Shown piece after piece: positions 8,974-17,446 of a DNA stretch of 64,000 nt. Position 1 is the first letter of the stretch. Each line of letters begins with the position of its first letter. The notes beneath the pieces were generated by a model, which did no database searches, was not told the origin of the DNA, and worked only from the letters and a program-made list of their open reading frames with translations. The stretch covers positions 744,001-808,000 of the forward strand of contig JAGTXO010000004.1 of the NCBI GenBank assembly GCA_019448385.1, read 5' to 3'. Source of the stretch: Diacronema lutheri. Its lineage: Eukaryota; Haptophyta; Pavlovophyceae; Pavlovales; Pavlovaceae. Made by a program: the position numbers and the translations under genes.

Positions 8974-11900
8974 ATGCCGCCAGACCGAGTTGGCGTGCGG
9001 CCAGCCTCGGCGCAGCTAGGGCCGAGCCCGTCCGCGCGCATGGCGCTGCCGCGCGCCGGGGCTCTGCGCCCGGCGACGGCGTTCATACGGTCTATGCCGA
9101 GCGCCGTCTTGTCTCGGCCGCCATCACGCGGCTCGGCGGTGGGCGCGGCGTCCGTCTCGTCGATGAGCTCGCTGCCGCCACGCGCGCTCTCGATCCGCTT
9201 CGCCGACCGCGCGGCGTTCCGCGCTGAGTGGTCGGCGCTTGCCGCGCGGCACCGTTCGCGTACGGGCCCGGATACGCGGCCGCAGTCTGCGCCCGCGCCC
9301 GTCGCCGAGCGCAAGGCGCCGTTCACGCCGATGGCGACGGTCGACTTTTTTGCGATGCTCGACGCGCGCTGGAAAAAGGAGGCGTCGTACGGGCACACGC
9401 CCGAACTGGAGGCGACGCTCCGCCTGCTCAAGCATTCCGTCCTACTCCGCCAGCAGGAGCTGCTCGCTAGCCGTGACGGCGCCGGCGCCGACGCGGATGG
9501 CGCGGCGCGCGCGCGCAGCTCGAGCGCGAGCGCGAGCGACCTCGCGGACGACGATGCCGACATGGCATGGGGGCAGCTGCCCGCGATGGACGAGGAGATG
9601 ATGCGCTCAGTGCAACCTGAAGACGCGCGCGAGCTCCTCCGCGCGCAGCAGTACGAGCTTGCGGCAGCTGCCTTCTTGCGCGGCATGCGCGACGAGCCGC
9701 ACCTGCTTGACCGGCATGCGGCAGGCTTCAGCTACGCGCTGCAGCAGCTCCGCTGGCACGACCCACGGTACGCCGGCCGGTTCGACACGCGGCTGACGCA
9801 GCGCACGGTGCGCACCGCCAACCCACTCGTCGCCTCGTACCGCCTCATCGAGGAGCGGCGCACCGGCCAGCTTGTCCGCCCACTCGCCGACCGGCCGACC
9901 ACCGACGGCAGGGTCGGCTACCGCACGTCCGCCGCGGACGAAGCGGAGGCCGAGGCGACGCGCCGAAGGCGGACCAAGCCGCGGTACGACGATGGGTCGG
10001 ACGCGCGGCAGTTCAACGCCGCGATGGACCTGATGGTCGACGAGCTGCGCGACGTGCTGCCGACGGACGACTACGAGGTCGCAGCGCTCCGGGCGTTCAT
10101 GGCGGCGCACGCGGTTGAGCTCGTTGGCTCGTTTCGCCATTACGCGACGCTTGACCGGACAAGTGAGGCGCAGATGCGGAGGCACGCGATCGAGAAGGCC
10201 GCCACCATCTCCAAAGGCGACTTCACTCATTTCTGCCGCGACACACGGTTGCTGGTCGCCAGTGGGCACGGCGCGCCGCCCGTCGCCGCCACGCCCGCGC
10301 CCGCGCCGCCCGCGCCGCCGCCTTCGCCGCCACCGCCCGCGGCGGATGGCGGCGGTAGTAGCGGCGGCGGCGGCACGGGCGGCAGCGCGCCGCCCGCGGT
10401 CGCGGCGCCGCCGAGCCGATCCACACTGAACGCCGACGCGATCGCGACCATCTTCACCACCGCCGTCACCGCCGCCATCCTTGCTGGCGACGGCGACGGC
10501 GACGGCGACGGCGAAGGGCGCGAAGACGTCCGGCAGCAGCGGCCTGAGCCCGCTGCACGCACGCCCGCGCTGTATCTCGCCGGTGCCGGTGCTGCCGGCG
10601 CGTCCGCGGGCGCGCCGGGCGAGCGAGACGCGCGCACCAGGCAGGCTGCCGCGGCGACGGCGGCGGCGAGCGCCGACTCGGCGCTGATGCTGCACTCGTT
10701 CCTCGCGGCGCTCGTGCGCCTCTCACGCGCGTGCTCCGGTCCGTTTGAGCCGATTGCCGCCGCTTTTGAAAGTTGCTACGCGCAGCACTTCTCGCGCGTC
10801 GTCGGCCCTTGGCAGCGGGACGGCCGGCTGCGCGAGATGCTCGACTCGCCCGCGCTGTCCGACCTGTACTACGCGTACGAGGGCGCACTCAAGCCGATCT
10901 TCGACTTCCATGCGCAGCTCGTCGCCAGGGTCGCGTCCAAGTGGGCGAGCGCCGGCGGCGCGAGCGCACGGGAGACGGGCGCGCGCACGCGCACGCGCGC
11001 GGCGATACGCAAATGGATTGCAAACCGTGGGCCGACAATTGGCTTTGCCGAGTGGGCGCTCTTCTGGGGCGCGTGCTGGGAGGCGGTGGCGGACGGGCTA
11101 GAGCCCGCGCCGCCGTCCTCGCCCACCTCAGCCCTCGCCGCCCTCGCCGCCGGCGCGGTCGGCGCGCATGGCAACACGCGCGGCGGCGCTGCCGGCGCGG
11201 ACACGACCGCGCGCGCGCGGCCGCTTGTGCCGCCCACCGGCGGCGCCGGCCGGCCGCCGCGCGCGAGCGCGGCGGTGTCGAGCGGTGCGGTCGCTGGCAC
11301 GCTCTTCGCGCCTGCCGTGCTCCAGCGCGTCTTCATCGCTGCGCAGTCGGAGGAGGTGACGGAGCTCGCGCGCGGCGCCGCGACGGCCGACTCGGCGGCG
11401 GTCGACGTGCAGATGACGTGGAAGGAGTTCTGGGAGGCCCTCGCGCGCGCGGCGCTCGAGGCGCCGGCGCCGGTGCTCGTCGCGCTGCACATGCTGAACG
11501 ACGCGGCGCTCACCCGCCAACGCATCGTCGGCCTCGACCAGCCGGAGCGCGGCGCCGACGGCTCGGCCGTGCCGCCGCATCTGCAGTCCGGCTGCGTTCC
11601 GGACGAGCTGCTTCGCCCGGCCGGCGCGCAGCTCTCTGCCGATGTGCTGCACGTGCGGATGGAGGTGGTGTTGCAGACGGCGGTGCGCGCGTTCGCCGAC
11701 CTGTGGGGGCCTGGCCATCCGCCCCCGCTCGCGCAGCCGTCCAACCCGACGCTCTTCGCGCCGGGCGCGCCGGGCGGCGCCGGCGCCGGCGCTGGCGCCG
11801 GCGCACACACGCCCGCCGGCCGCGCGCGCGCCGCGACCGCCGCGCACACGCCCGCCGCCGGGGATCGGCGGCCGTCGCAGCACACAGCGCGCGAGGTGCG

Positions 11901-12531
11901 CCAGGCCGTGAGCAAGATGCGCCAGACCCTCGCCGTGCGCACTCTCCTCGGCCGCGCGCGGTTCGCGCACGCGGCCGAGGCCGTGCCCGCTGCCGAACGC
12001 GCCGGCGCGCACGGCGACGGCGAGCAGGCCGCCGGCGGCCTGCTCGCCATCCCGCTCGCCGTCGGTCGTGGCGACGCGTTGCTCAACGCGAGCACAGGCG
12101 CGAGCCCGCGCGCCGGGCGGCACGCGTGGGCGCGGCTCAGCACGGCGAATAAGGCTGGCGCGCGCCTCGTGCGGCCGGCGACGGCCGAGTCCGGCGGGAC
12201 CGGCGACGCGCGCGCGCGCGGCGCGAACAATGCGCTCGTCGCGGGCCTTGGCGAAATGCCGCTCTCGTCGGCGGAGCAGCGGCGCGCCTCGCGGCTGATT
12301 CAGGTTGAGAGCGCGCGCACGCGCGACGAGGCGAGCGTGTTCGTGCCAAGCGACATTGGGAGCCGGGGCGTCGGCTCGATCACGCACGCTGAGCGACGCC
12401 CGCCGCAAACCGTGCAACGCGCGTCTGGGGCACGCCGCGCGTCCGGCCGGCCGCCGTCGCCGGCGGCAAGTGCGCACGCGCTCGCTCGCGCGCCGCTCGA
12501 TCTCGCGTCGGCGGGCGACGTGCAGCCGTAG
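8974..12531 (+). CDS. large protein with two degenerate helical repeats, function unknown
   Basis: Single open frame of 1185 aa from the ATG at 8974 (context ACCATGCC); the open frame continues upstream without an ATG. No named domain recognised. The protein alternates folded-looking blocks with Ala/Gly/Pro-rich linkers. Two blocks look alike: one with GDFTHFCRDTRLL, then ADAIATIFTTAVTAAIL, then LMLHSFLAALVRLSRA; another with IGFAEWALFWGACWEA, then AVLQRVFIAAQSEEV, then VDVQMTWKEFWEALARAAL. The pattern 'F-x-x-x-IF ... M-x-x-x-EFxEALxRxA' recurs in many long protist proteins, often ciliary, and resembles a divergent EF-hand-like helical pair (inference). An early block (ATVDFFAMLDARWKKEA) and a basic C-terminus complete it. 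Possibly flagellar given the window, but nothing proves that. Confidence 0.7.
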   Translation: MPPDRVGVRPASAQLGPSPSARMALPRAGALRPATAFIRSMPSAVLSRPPSRGSAVGAASVSSMSSLPPRALSIRFADRAAFRAEWSALAARHRSRTGPDTRPQSAPAPVAERKAPFTPMATVDFFAMLDARWKKEASYGHTPELEATLRLLKHSVLLRQQELLASRDGAGADADGAARARSSSASASDLADDDADMAWGQLPAMDEEMMRSVQPEDARELLRAQQYELAAAAFLRGMRDEPHLLDRHAAGFSYALQQLRWHDPRYAGRFDTRLTQRTVRTANPLVASYRLIEERRTGQLVRPLADRPTTDGRVGYRTSAADEAEAEATRRRRTKPRYDDGSDARQFNAAMDLMVDELRDVLPTDDYEVAALRAFMAAHAVELVGSFRHYATLDRTSEAQMRRHAIEKAATISKGDFTHFCRDTRLLVASGHGAPPVAATPAPAPPAPPPSPPPPAADGGGSSGGGGTGGSAPPAVAAPPSRSTLNADAIATIFTTAVTAAILAGDGDGDGDGEGREDVRQQRPEPAARTPALYLAGAGAAGASAGAPGERDARTRQAAAATAAASADSALMLHSFLAALVRLSRACSGPFEPIAAAFESCYAQHFSRVVGPWQRDGRLREMLDSPALSDLYYAYEGALKPIFDFHAQLVARVASKWASAGGASARETGARTRTRAAIRKWIANRGPTIGFAEWALFWGACWEAVADGLEPAPPSSPTSALAALAAGAVGAHGNTRGGAAGADTTARARPLVPPTGGAGRPPRASAAVSSGAVAGTLFAPAVLQRVFIAAQSEEVTELARGAATADSAAVDVQMTWKEFWEALARAALEAPAPVLVALHMLNDAALTRQRIVGLDQPERGADGSAVPPHLQSGCVPDELLRPAGAQLSADVLHVRMEVVLQTAVRAFADLWGPGHPPPLAQPSNPTLFAPGAPGGAGAGAGAGAHTPAGRARAATAAHTPAAGDRRPSQHTAREVRQAVSKMRQTLAVRTLLGRARFAHAAEAVPAAERAGAHGDGEQAAGGLLAIPLAVGRGDALLNASTGASPRAGRHAWARLSTANKAGARLVRPATAESGGTGDARARGANNALVAGLGEMPLSSAEQRRASRLIQVESARTRDEASVFVPSDIGSRGVGSITHAERRPPQTVQRASGARRASGRPPSPAASAHALARAPLDLASAGDVQP

Positions 12532-12755
12532 CCCCCTGGCACCGATTCGGCGTTCATGCTGGCGCGCACCAAAGTGGGGGCAGTAGCCGACGGCGGCCCG
12601 GGCGTCGGCGTCTCCCGCCGATCTGCGGCTTGACGAGGAGCCGGACGTCAAGCTCTCACGAGTCACGACTCACGCCGCTCTGACGTCTGTCTGCACAGTG
12701 CGGCGTAGCGACAGAGCTTGACGTCTGCACGGATTCCAACTCGCCTCCGTCGGCC

Positions 12756-13259
12756 ATGCGCACACGATGGGGGATCGCGTTGGCGATGTCGAGCTTGACG
12801 GGCGCGGTCGTCCTGCCCGCGGGCAAGCCGCTTAAGGTCGTGGTGGCCGGATGCATCGTGGACGAGCAGATGCGCGTGCTCGTTGCGCAGCGGCCGCCCG
12901 GCAAATCGTTTGAGGGCTGCTGGGAGTTCCCTGGCGGCAAAGTCGAGCCAGGCGAGACGTGCGAGGAGGCGCTCGCGCGCGAGCTGGGCGAGGAGCTCGG
13001 GATCGGCGTGACGCCGAGCGACCTATCGCCTCTATCGTTCAGCACGCTCGGCGAGCTGCTCATGCTCCTCTTCACGTGCCGCTCATGGACGGGCTCGCCG
13101 ACAGGGCTCGAGGGGCAACGCGTGCAGTGGGTGGCAACATCCGCACTGCGGGACGGCTCGCTCGAGATGCCGCCAGCAGACATCCCGCTCATCGAGCCCG
13201 TCACAAAGTTTGTGCGCGACGAGTTTGCCCCGCGTTGGGATCGCTTTGGCGAGTGCTGA
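12756..13259 (+). CDS. Nudix hydrolase, MutT-like (8-oxo-dGTP diphosphatase type)
   Basis: Intronless 167-aa protein starting at the ATG at 12756 (GCCATGC). A second in-frame ATG at 12786 would remove ten residues and is equally possible. A complete Nudix box is visible at about residues 60-85: GGKVEPGETCEEALARELG followed by EELGI, fitting G-x5-E-x7-REUxEExGU. The preceding VLVAQRPPGKSFEGCWEFPG is the strand and WEFPGGK turn of MutT/CTP pyrophosphatase-like enzymes that clean oxidised nucleotides. The C-terminal part (VQWVATSALRDGSLEMPPAD) matches the MutT end, where the base is contacted. The gene ends 42 bp from the convergent UreD-UreF gene. Confidence 0.88.
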   Translation: MRTRWGIALAMSSLTGAVVLPAGKPLKVVVAGCIVDEQMRVLVAQRPPGKSFEGCWEFPGGKVEPGETCEEALARELGEELGIGVTPSDLSPLSFSTLGELLMLLFTCRSWTGSPTGLEGQRVQWVATSALRDGSLEMPPADIPLIEPVTKFVRDEFAPRWDRFGEC

Positions 13260-13301
13260 GGCCAGCTCACGCCAGGGCCTTTCTGGCTCTCAACAGTTCG
13301 G

Positions 13302-15530
13302 CTAGGTTTGGAAGAGACGCATCTCGAGCAGGTCGTGGCACGCGTGGAGCGTATCGAGTACGGGCGCGGCGCCCGCAGCGTGCCGCACGGCGATGAGTCG
13401 CGCCGCGCGCGACGCGGCGAGTGCGTCGCTCAGCTCCCACGTGCCATCCGCCGCGGGCCGAGGCGCGAGCCCCGCTCGCACGATCGCGCGCCGAGCGGCG
13501 TGCTCGGCCGCGCGCTCGCCGTCGGCCGCGGCGGCGCGGAGCGACGCCATCAATTCGACGGCGTGCAACGGGCCGACAAGGTCGAGCCGGATCGCCGCGG
13601 AGAGCGCATCCCGCGCGCCGACAAACGCGTGAGCGCGCACGGCCGCGGTGGGCGGGACGGCGAGGGCCGCGGCGAGCGCGCCAAAGACGGTCGCCGCGTG
13701 CACGCCGGACAGCGCGCTGGCGGCGCTCGACGCGGCGGGCGCCGCGTGCGCGCGTTCGAGCAGCCGCGCGCCCGCCGAATCGCGCATGCTAGCGCCGCCC
13801 GCGCGCAGCCACAGCTCGCCCACGCGCGCGAGCGCGGCGCCCTGCACCCGCGACGCGCGCGACGCCGGCTCGTGCCCGGCAAGCAGTGACGAGAGCATCG
13901 TGTCGAGGTGCGCCCACTCGTCCCAGAGCTGCGCATCGACGGCGCCGTCGGCGCCTCGCGCCGACGCGGCGAGCACGGCCGCGTGCGCCGACGCGACGAA
14001 GGCGCTGTGCAGCCGCGCGCTCGAGCGCGCGGCTGCGGCGAGCATGGCGGCGACCGCGCCGTCCGTACGCGCGCCGCGGCGCGCATCGCCGGTGAGGAGA
14101 AGTTGCTTGGTCGCCTCGAGGCCGGCGGAGTGCGCGAAGCCACCAGTCGGCAGGCCCGAATCGATGAGCATGCCCAGCCGCCACTGCGCACTCGCGTCGA
14201 GCGAAGGCGCGGCGGCGCGGTCAGCGGCGCTCGCGCCGTCCGCGCGCGCCGGCGGCAGCTCGGCGATCGGTGGACGCGACGAGGGGCCAAACTTTGGCGA
14301 GCGCGCCGACCAGTCGAGCGGCGGGTAGGCGGCGTCGCGCGGCGGCGCGGCCGCCGTCGCGCGGCCGTGCAGCCGGTCCGCGTACGGGCCGGCGCCGAGC
14401 TGCGCGCACAATGGCGCCAGACACGCAGCAAGCACGCGCGTCAGGTCCTCGCCCACGCGCGCGACGACGCGCGCGACGGCCACGTCGGCGCTCGCGCGCG
14501 CAGCGGCGGGGCCCGCAGCCTCGTGGTGGAGTCTCGCGTGCGAGATGCCGACGTGCACGTCCGAGCGGAGCGCTGCGAACGCCGCATCGACGGCCGCGCC
14601 CACCGCCGCGCGCTCGTCTTCGGAAAGGCGCTCGCCAGCGGCCGCGCGGCCGCCGGCCGCGCGCGCGTCCGGCGTGGATTGCGCGCGCGTGCGCGCGCGC
14701 CGCGCCACGCTGCGCTGCGCGGCCAGATTGAACGCCTCGATGCACTGCGCCGCGCGCGGCCCTGCGAGCACGACGGTAGCGCACGCGACGAACGAGCCGT
14801 CCCCGCGCGCGCCGCCGACGTCAAAGCCAAATTCGCGCGCGCCCGCATCGCCCTCCCCCGATCGCTCAGCTGGGCGGTCGAGGCAGATCGCCTCGACGAG
14901 CTCCGGCAGCCGAGCGCTGTGCGTCCACGCCGACGGCTCGGCCAAAGCCGCGAGGTCGGAGGTGCGCGCGTCGCCGAGCGCGGCGTGCGTGTCCGCCGCC
15001 ACGGCCCCCGCGTGGCGCGCCGGCGCGCCGACGAGGTGGAGCTCGGTGCGCGACCAGAGCCGGCGGAAGGCCCAGCGCTCACCATTTGTAACGCGCCCCG
15101 CACCAATGCAGTCGACCACGACCGCCGAGCCGCCCGGCTCGAGCGCGACGGCGACCGATTGCTCAAGGTCTGAACGCGCGTACGGGACAAGCGGGTCGGG
15201 CGCGTGGACGAGCAGCGCGCCTCGCGATACGACGGCGCGCAATCGCTGCTCGGTCGTGGGCCCGCGCGTGCGGTACACCTTTGTCGAGCTCTGCGTGGTG
15301 AGCGCAAGCGTCGCACCCGCGCCGACGTGCGCCGCGACGTCGATCACGTCTCCGCCGAGCAAGCCGCCGCCGTACGAGCCGATGGCGCACCACACCGCGC
15401 CGGCCTGCTGCGCCGTAGCAGTGCGCATGGGTAGCAAGCGCGCAGGGCTGCGATGCGCGACGCGCGTCAGGACGGTGCGGCCCGACGGGCCGCATGCGCT
15501 CGCGACGACCGACGCGAAACCGTGCGACAT
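13302..15530 (-). CDS. ureD-ureF: urease accessory protein, UreD-UreF fusion
   Basis: One uninterrupted 742-aa frame from the ATG at 15528-15530. Residues about 1-330 are UreD/UreH: RSPARLLPMRTATAQQAG, GSYGGGLLGGDVIDV, LTTQSSTKVYRT and APDPLVPYARSDLEQ. From about residue 440 the protein is UreF: WRLGMLIDSGLPTGGFAHS, then GLEATKQLL, a long helical region and RAHAFVGARDALSAAIRLD. UreD and UreF bind apo-urease together and, with UreG, guide nickel insertion. They are normally separate proteins that form one complex, so a covalent fusion would fix the 1:1 stoichiometry (inference). An Ala/Arg-rich linker near residues 330-440 joins them. No urease or UreG gene lies in the window. Transcribed in tandem with the histidine phosphatase (123 bp between them). 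Confidence 0.85.
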   Translation of the reverse strand: MSHGFASVVASACGPSGRTVLTRVAHRSPARLLPMRTATAQQAGAVWCAIGSYGGGLLGGDVIDVAAHVGAGATLALTTQSSTKVYRTRGPTTEQRLRAVVSRGALLVHAPDPLVPYARSDLEQSVAVALEPGGSAVVVDCIGAGRVTNGERWAFRRLWSRTELHLVGAPARHAGAVAADTHAALGDARTSDLAALAEPSAWTHSARLPELVEAICLDRPAERSGEGDAGAREFGFDVGGARGDGSFVACATVVLAGPRAAQCIEAFNLAAQRSVARRARTRAQSTPDARAAGGRAAAGERLSEDERAAVGAAVDAAFAALRSDVHVGISHARLHHEAAGPAAARASADVAVARVVARVGEDLTRVLAACLAPLCAQLGAGPYADRLHGRATAAAPPRDAAYPPLDWSARSPKFGPSSRPPIAELPPARADGASAADRAAAPSLDASAQWRLGMLIDSGLPTGGFAHSAGLEATKQLLLTGDARRGARTDGAVAAMLAAAARSSARLHSAFVASAHAAVLAASARGADGAVDAQLWDEWAHLDTMLSSLLAGHEPASRASRVQGAALARVGELWLRAGGASMRDSAGARLLERAHAAPAASSAASALSGVHAATVFGALAAALAVPPTAAVRAHAFVGARDALSAAIRLDLVGPLHAVELMASLRAAAADGERAAEHAARRAIVRAGLAPRPAADGTWELSDALAASRAARLIAVRHAAGAAPVLDTLHACHDLLEMRLFQT

Positions 15531-15653
15531 GCGGGCACGGAGGTGAAGAAGAATGGCGGCCGGCGTGACATTTCTGTCCCCTCGCAGTCACGGCTCTCAG
15601 CCCAGATGCCTGGTCAGGTTGGCGAGCCCCGAGGGGCGGGTGTCTGCCGCCGC

Positions 15654-16475
15654 TCATTGCCCGCCACCTGCGGCCACGAGCCAGGCGGCCTTTGCGAGCA
15701 TGAGACGGCTCGCGCTCGCGCCGTCCCAGCCGTCGGACAGGTCGGGCTCGCGCAATCGCGGTCGCGCGTCGGGCGGCGGTAGGGGCGAGAAGCCCTCCGC
15801 GCAAGGACTCGAAGCAGCGCCACCGAAGCCCATGTGCAGCGCCTCGACGCCCGTCGCCGTCCATGCGCCCGCGTGCTCGCCCACGCGCCTGTGCATCGTC
15901 AGTCGCCACACGAGGTCGTAGCACTTGCCTCCCTTGAGGTGCTTGGGCTCGGGCCACGCGGCGGCGTCGCAGTGCTTGGGCCAATCGGCGAACGACCCGT
16001 CGAGATGCAGGTCAGGCGCGAGATCGCTCAAAAGGCTGGGCAGCTCCTCGTGCTGCCACGAGATGACGACTGCGCCGTCGGCCGCGAGCGCGCCGCGCGT
16101 ATGCCGCACGAGGCCGGCAAAGTCCTTCTTGTCGACCGCGTCGTCCATCACCAGCCCGCGCGCCTCGGCAAGCGGCCGCACGGTGTCGCGCGTGCGGTGC
16201 GACTTGCCATCGCGCGTCGCGCTCGCGATGATGGCGCGCACGGGCCCGAGCGGCGTCGCGTGCGTCAGCCCGTCGTGGCCGATGCACTGCGCGATGTACT
16301 GCGCGCGCGCGAGCCCTTCGGCGGAAAGACCGTTGCCGCTCGCTTTCGTCTTCTCTCCGTGACGCATGAGCAGCACCGTCGCGAGCTCGTATTCCTCTGG
16401 CGCGCGGCCGGCCGCCGCCGCCGCAGCGGCGGCCAGACCGACGGCGAGCAGAGTGAAACGTGGCATCGGACTCAT
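15654..16475 (-). CDS. secreted histidine-phosphatase superfamily protein
   Basis: 273-aa intronless protein from the ATG at 16473-16475; Met4 is an alternative. MPRFTLLAVGLAAAAAAAAG is a clear signal peptide. Directly after it, ATVLLMRHGEKTKASGNGLS carries the RHG motif whose histidine is phosphorylated in this superfamily. LSAEGLARAQYIAQCI, AIIASATRDGKSHRTRDTVRPL (the second conserved Arg region, shown in pieces) and VVISWQHEELPSLL, with the late catalytic histidine in WQHE, follow in the expected order. Substrate is not predictable. The first ATG lies only 21 bp from that of the divergent FKBP gene, and both products appear secretory. Confidence 0.82.
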   Translation of the reverse strand: MSPMPRFTLLAVGLAAAAAAAAGRAPEEYELATVLLMRHGEKTKASGNGLSAEGLARAQYIAQCIGHDGLTHATPLGPVRAIIASATRDGKSHRTRDTVRPLAEARGLVMDDAVDKKDFAGLVRHTRGALAADGAVVISWQHEELPSLLSDLAPDLHLDGSFADWPKHCDAAAWPEPKHLKGGKCYDLVWRLTMHRRVGEHAGAWTATGVEALHMGFGGAASSPCAEGFSPLPPPDARPRLREPDLSDGWDGASASRLMLAKAAWLVAAGGGQ

Positions 16476-16496
16476 GAAGAAAAATACTCAAGAAAA
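16476..16496. promoter_or_regulatory. 21-bp gap between two divergent start codons
   Basis: All the sequence between the ATGs of the histidine phosphatase (minus) and the FKBP (plus). It is A-rich (GAAGAAAAATACTCAAGAAA), in contrast to the GC-rich surroundings. If both starts are right, each transcript must begin inside the other gene's coding region or the leaders must be almost absent. Confidence 0.5.
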
Positions 16497-17332
16497 ATGG
16501 GGTCGTCTGCTCGCATCGCGTGGTTCGGGGCGCTCTCCGCGCTGGTCGACGTGTCGTTGGCGACTGACGCGGCGGGCACCGAGTTTCTGCGCGCGAACAG
16601 CGCAAAGGAGGGCGTCGTCACGCTGGAGAGCGGGCTGCAGTACAAGATCCTCCGGCGCGGCTACGGCGACTCGCACCCTGCCGTCGATTCGAGCTGCGAG
16701 TGCCACTACCAGGGCCAGATGGCGAAAGACTACGGCACCGACGTGTTTTTCGACAGCAGCTACCAGCGCGGCTCCCCGACGAGCTTCGCCCCAAACCAGG
16801 TGATCAAGGGCTGGACCGAGGCGATGCAGCTCATGGTCGAGGGCGACAAGTGGGAGCTCTTCATCCCGGCAGAGCTCGGGTGCGTGGCGCGCGAGGCGCA
16901 GCGCGCGCGCGCGGCGCGGCACGGCGCGCGTGCGCGGCATGGCCCGGCGCTCGCGTAGCACCCAGCGCGCGGCTTGACTTCGCACACCGCGCCGCGCGTT
17001 CCCAACGCCGCAGCTATGGCGCGCGTGGCTCGCCCCCGGCGATTGGCCCGGACTCGGCGCTCGTCTTCACGATGGAGATCATTTCGATCGACGGCGCCAA
17101 GGTGCCGGCCTCGCCGCGTTGCAACGTCGGCACGCTTGAGGGCTGCTCCGACAAGGAGGCCGAGTTCATCGCGAAGCACCAGGCGCGCTCTGCCGAGGAA
17201 CGCGCGGCGGAGGCGAAGCGGCTGGAGGGTCTGATTGGCGCGAGGACGACGCCAGACAAGATCGCGTGGATGCGCAGCCGCCTCGCGCTCCTCCGGGCGA
17301 TCGTCAAGGCCGTCGAAAAGCAGGAGCTGTGA
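16497..17332 (+). CDS. FKBP-type peptidyl-prolyl isomerase, secretory
   Basis: Exons 16497-16879 and 17014-17332 give 233 aa. The 134-bp intron has donor GTGCGTGG and acceptor CCGCAG, phase 2, and splicing rebuilds the FKBP signature ELGYGARGSPPAIGPDSALV. The N-terminus (ARIAWFGALSALVDVSLA) is a plausible signal peptide. The FKBP fold follows: TLESGLQYKILRRGYGDSHP, CECHYQGQM, FFDSSYQRGSPTSFAPNQVI, KGWTEAMQLMVEGDKWELFI and VFTMEIISIDG. It retains the V-I-x-GW core that forms the active-site floor. A C-terminal extension of about 70 residues (GTLEGCSDKEAEFIAKHQA, later KIAWMRSRLALLRAIV) is helical and not part of the isomerase. Likely role: proline isomerisation in the secretory pathway or an organelle reached through it. 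Confidence 0.85.
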
Positions 17333-17446
17333 AGCCTTGAGCCAACAAGCTTCTGAGATTTCCTCGTACGGGAATTATTTGTGGAGATTAGGAAGTTGTG
17401 AAGTTGGTTGCCCCGCGTCACCGCTTCTGAGTTCCGCGCGTCAGCG

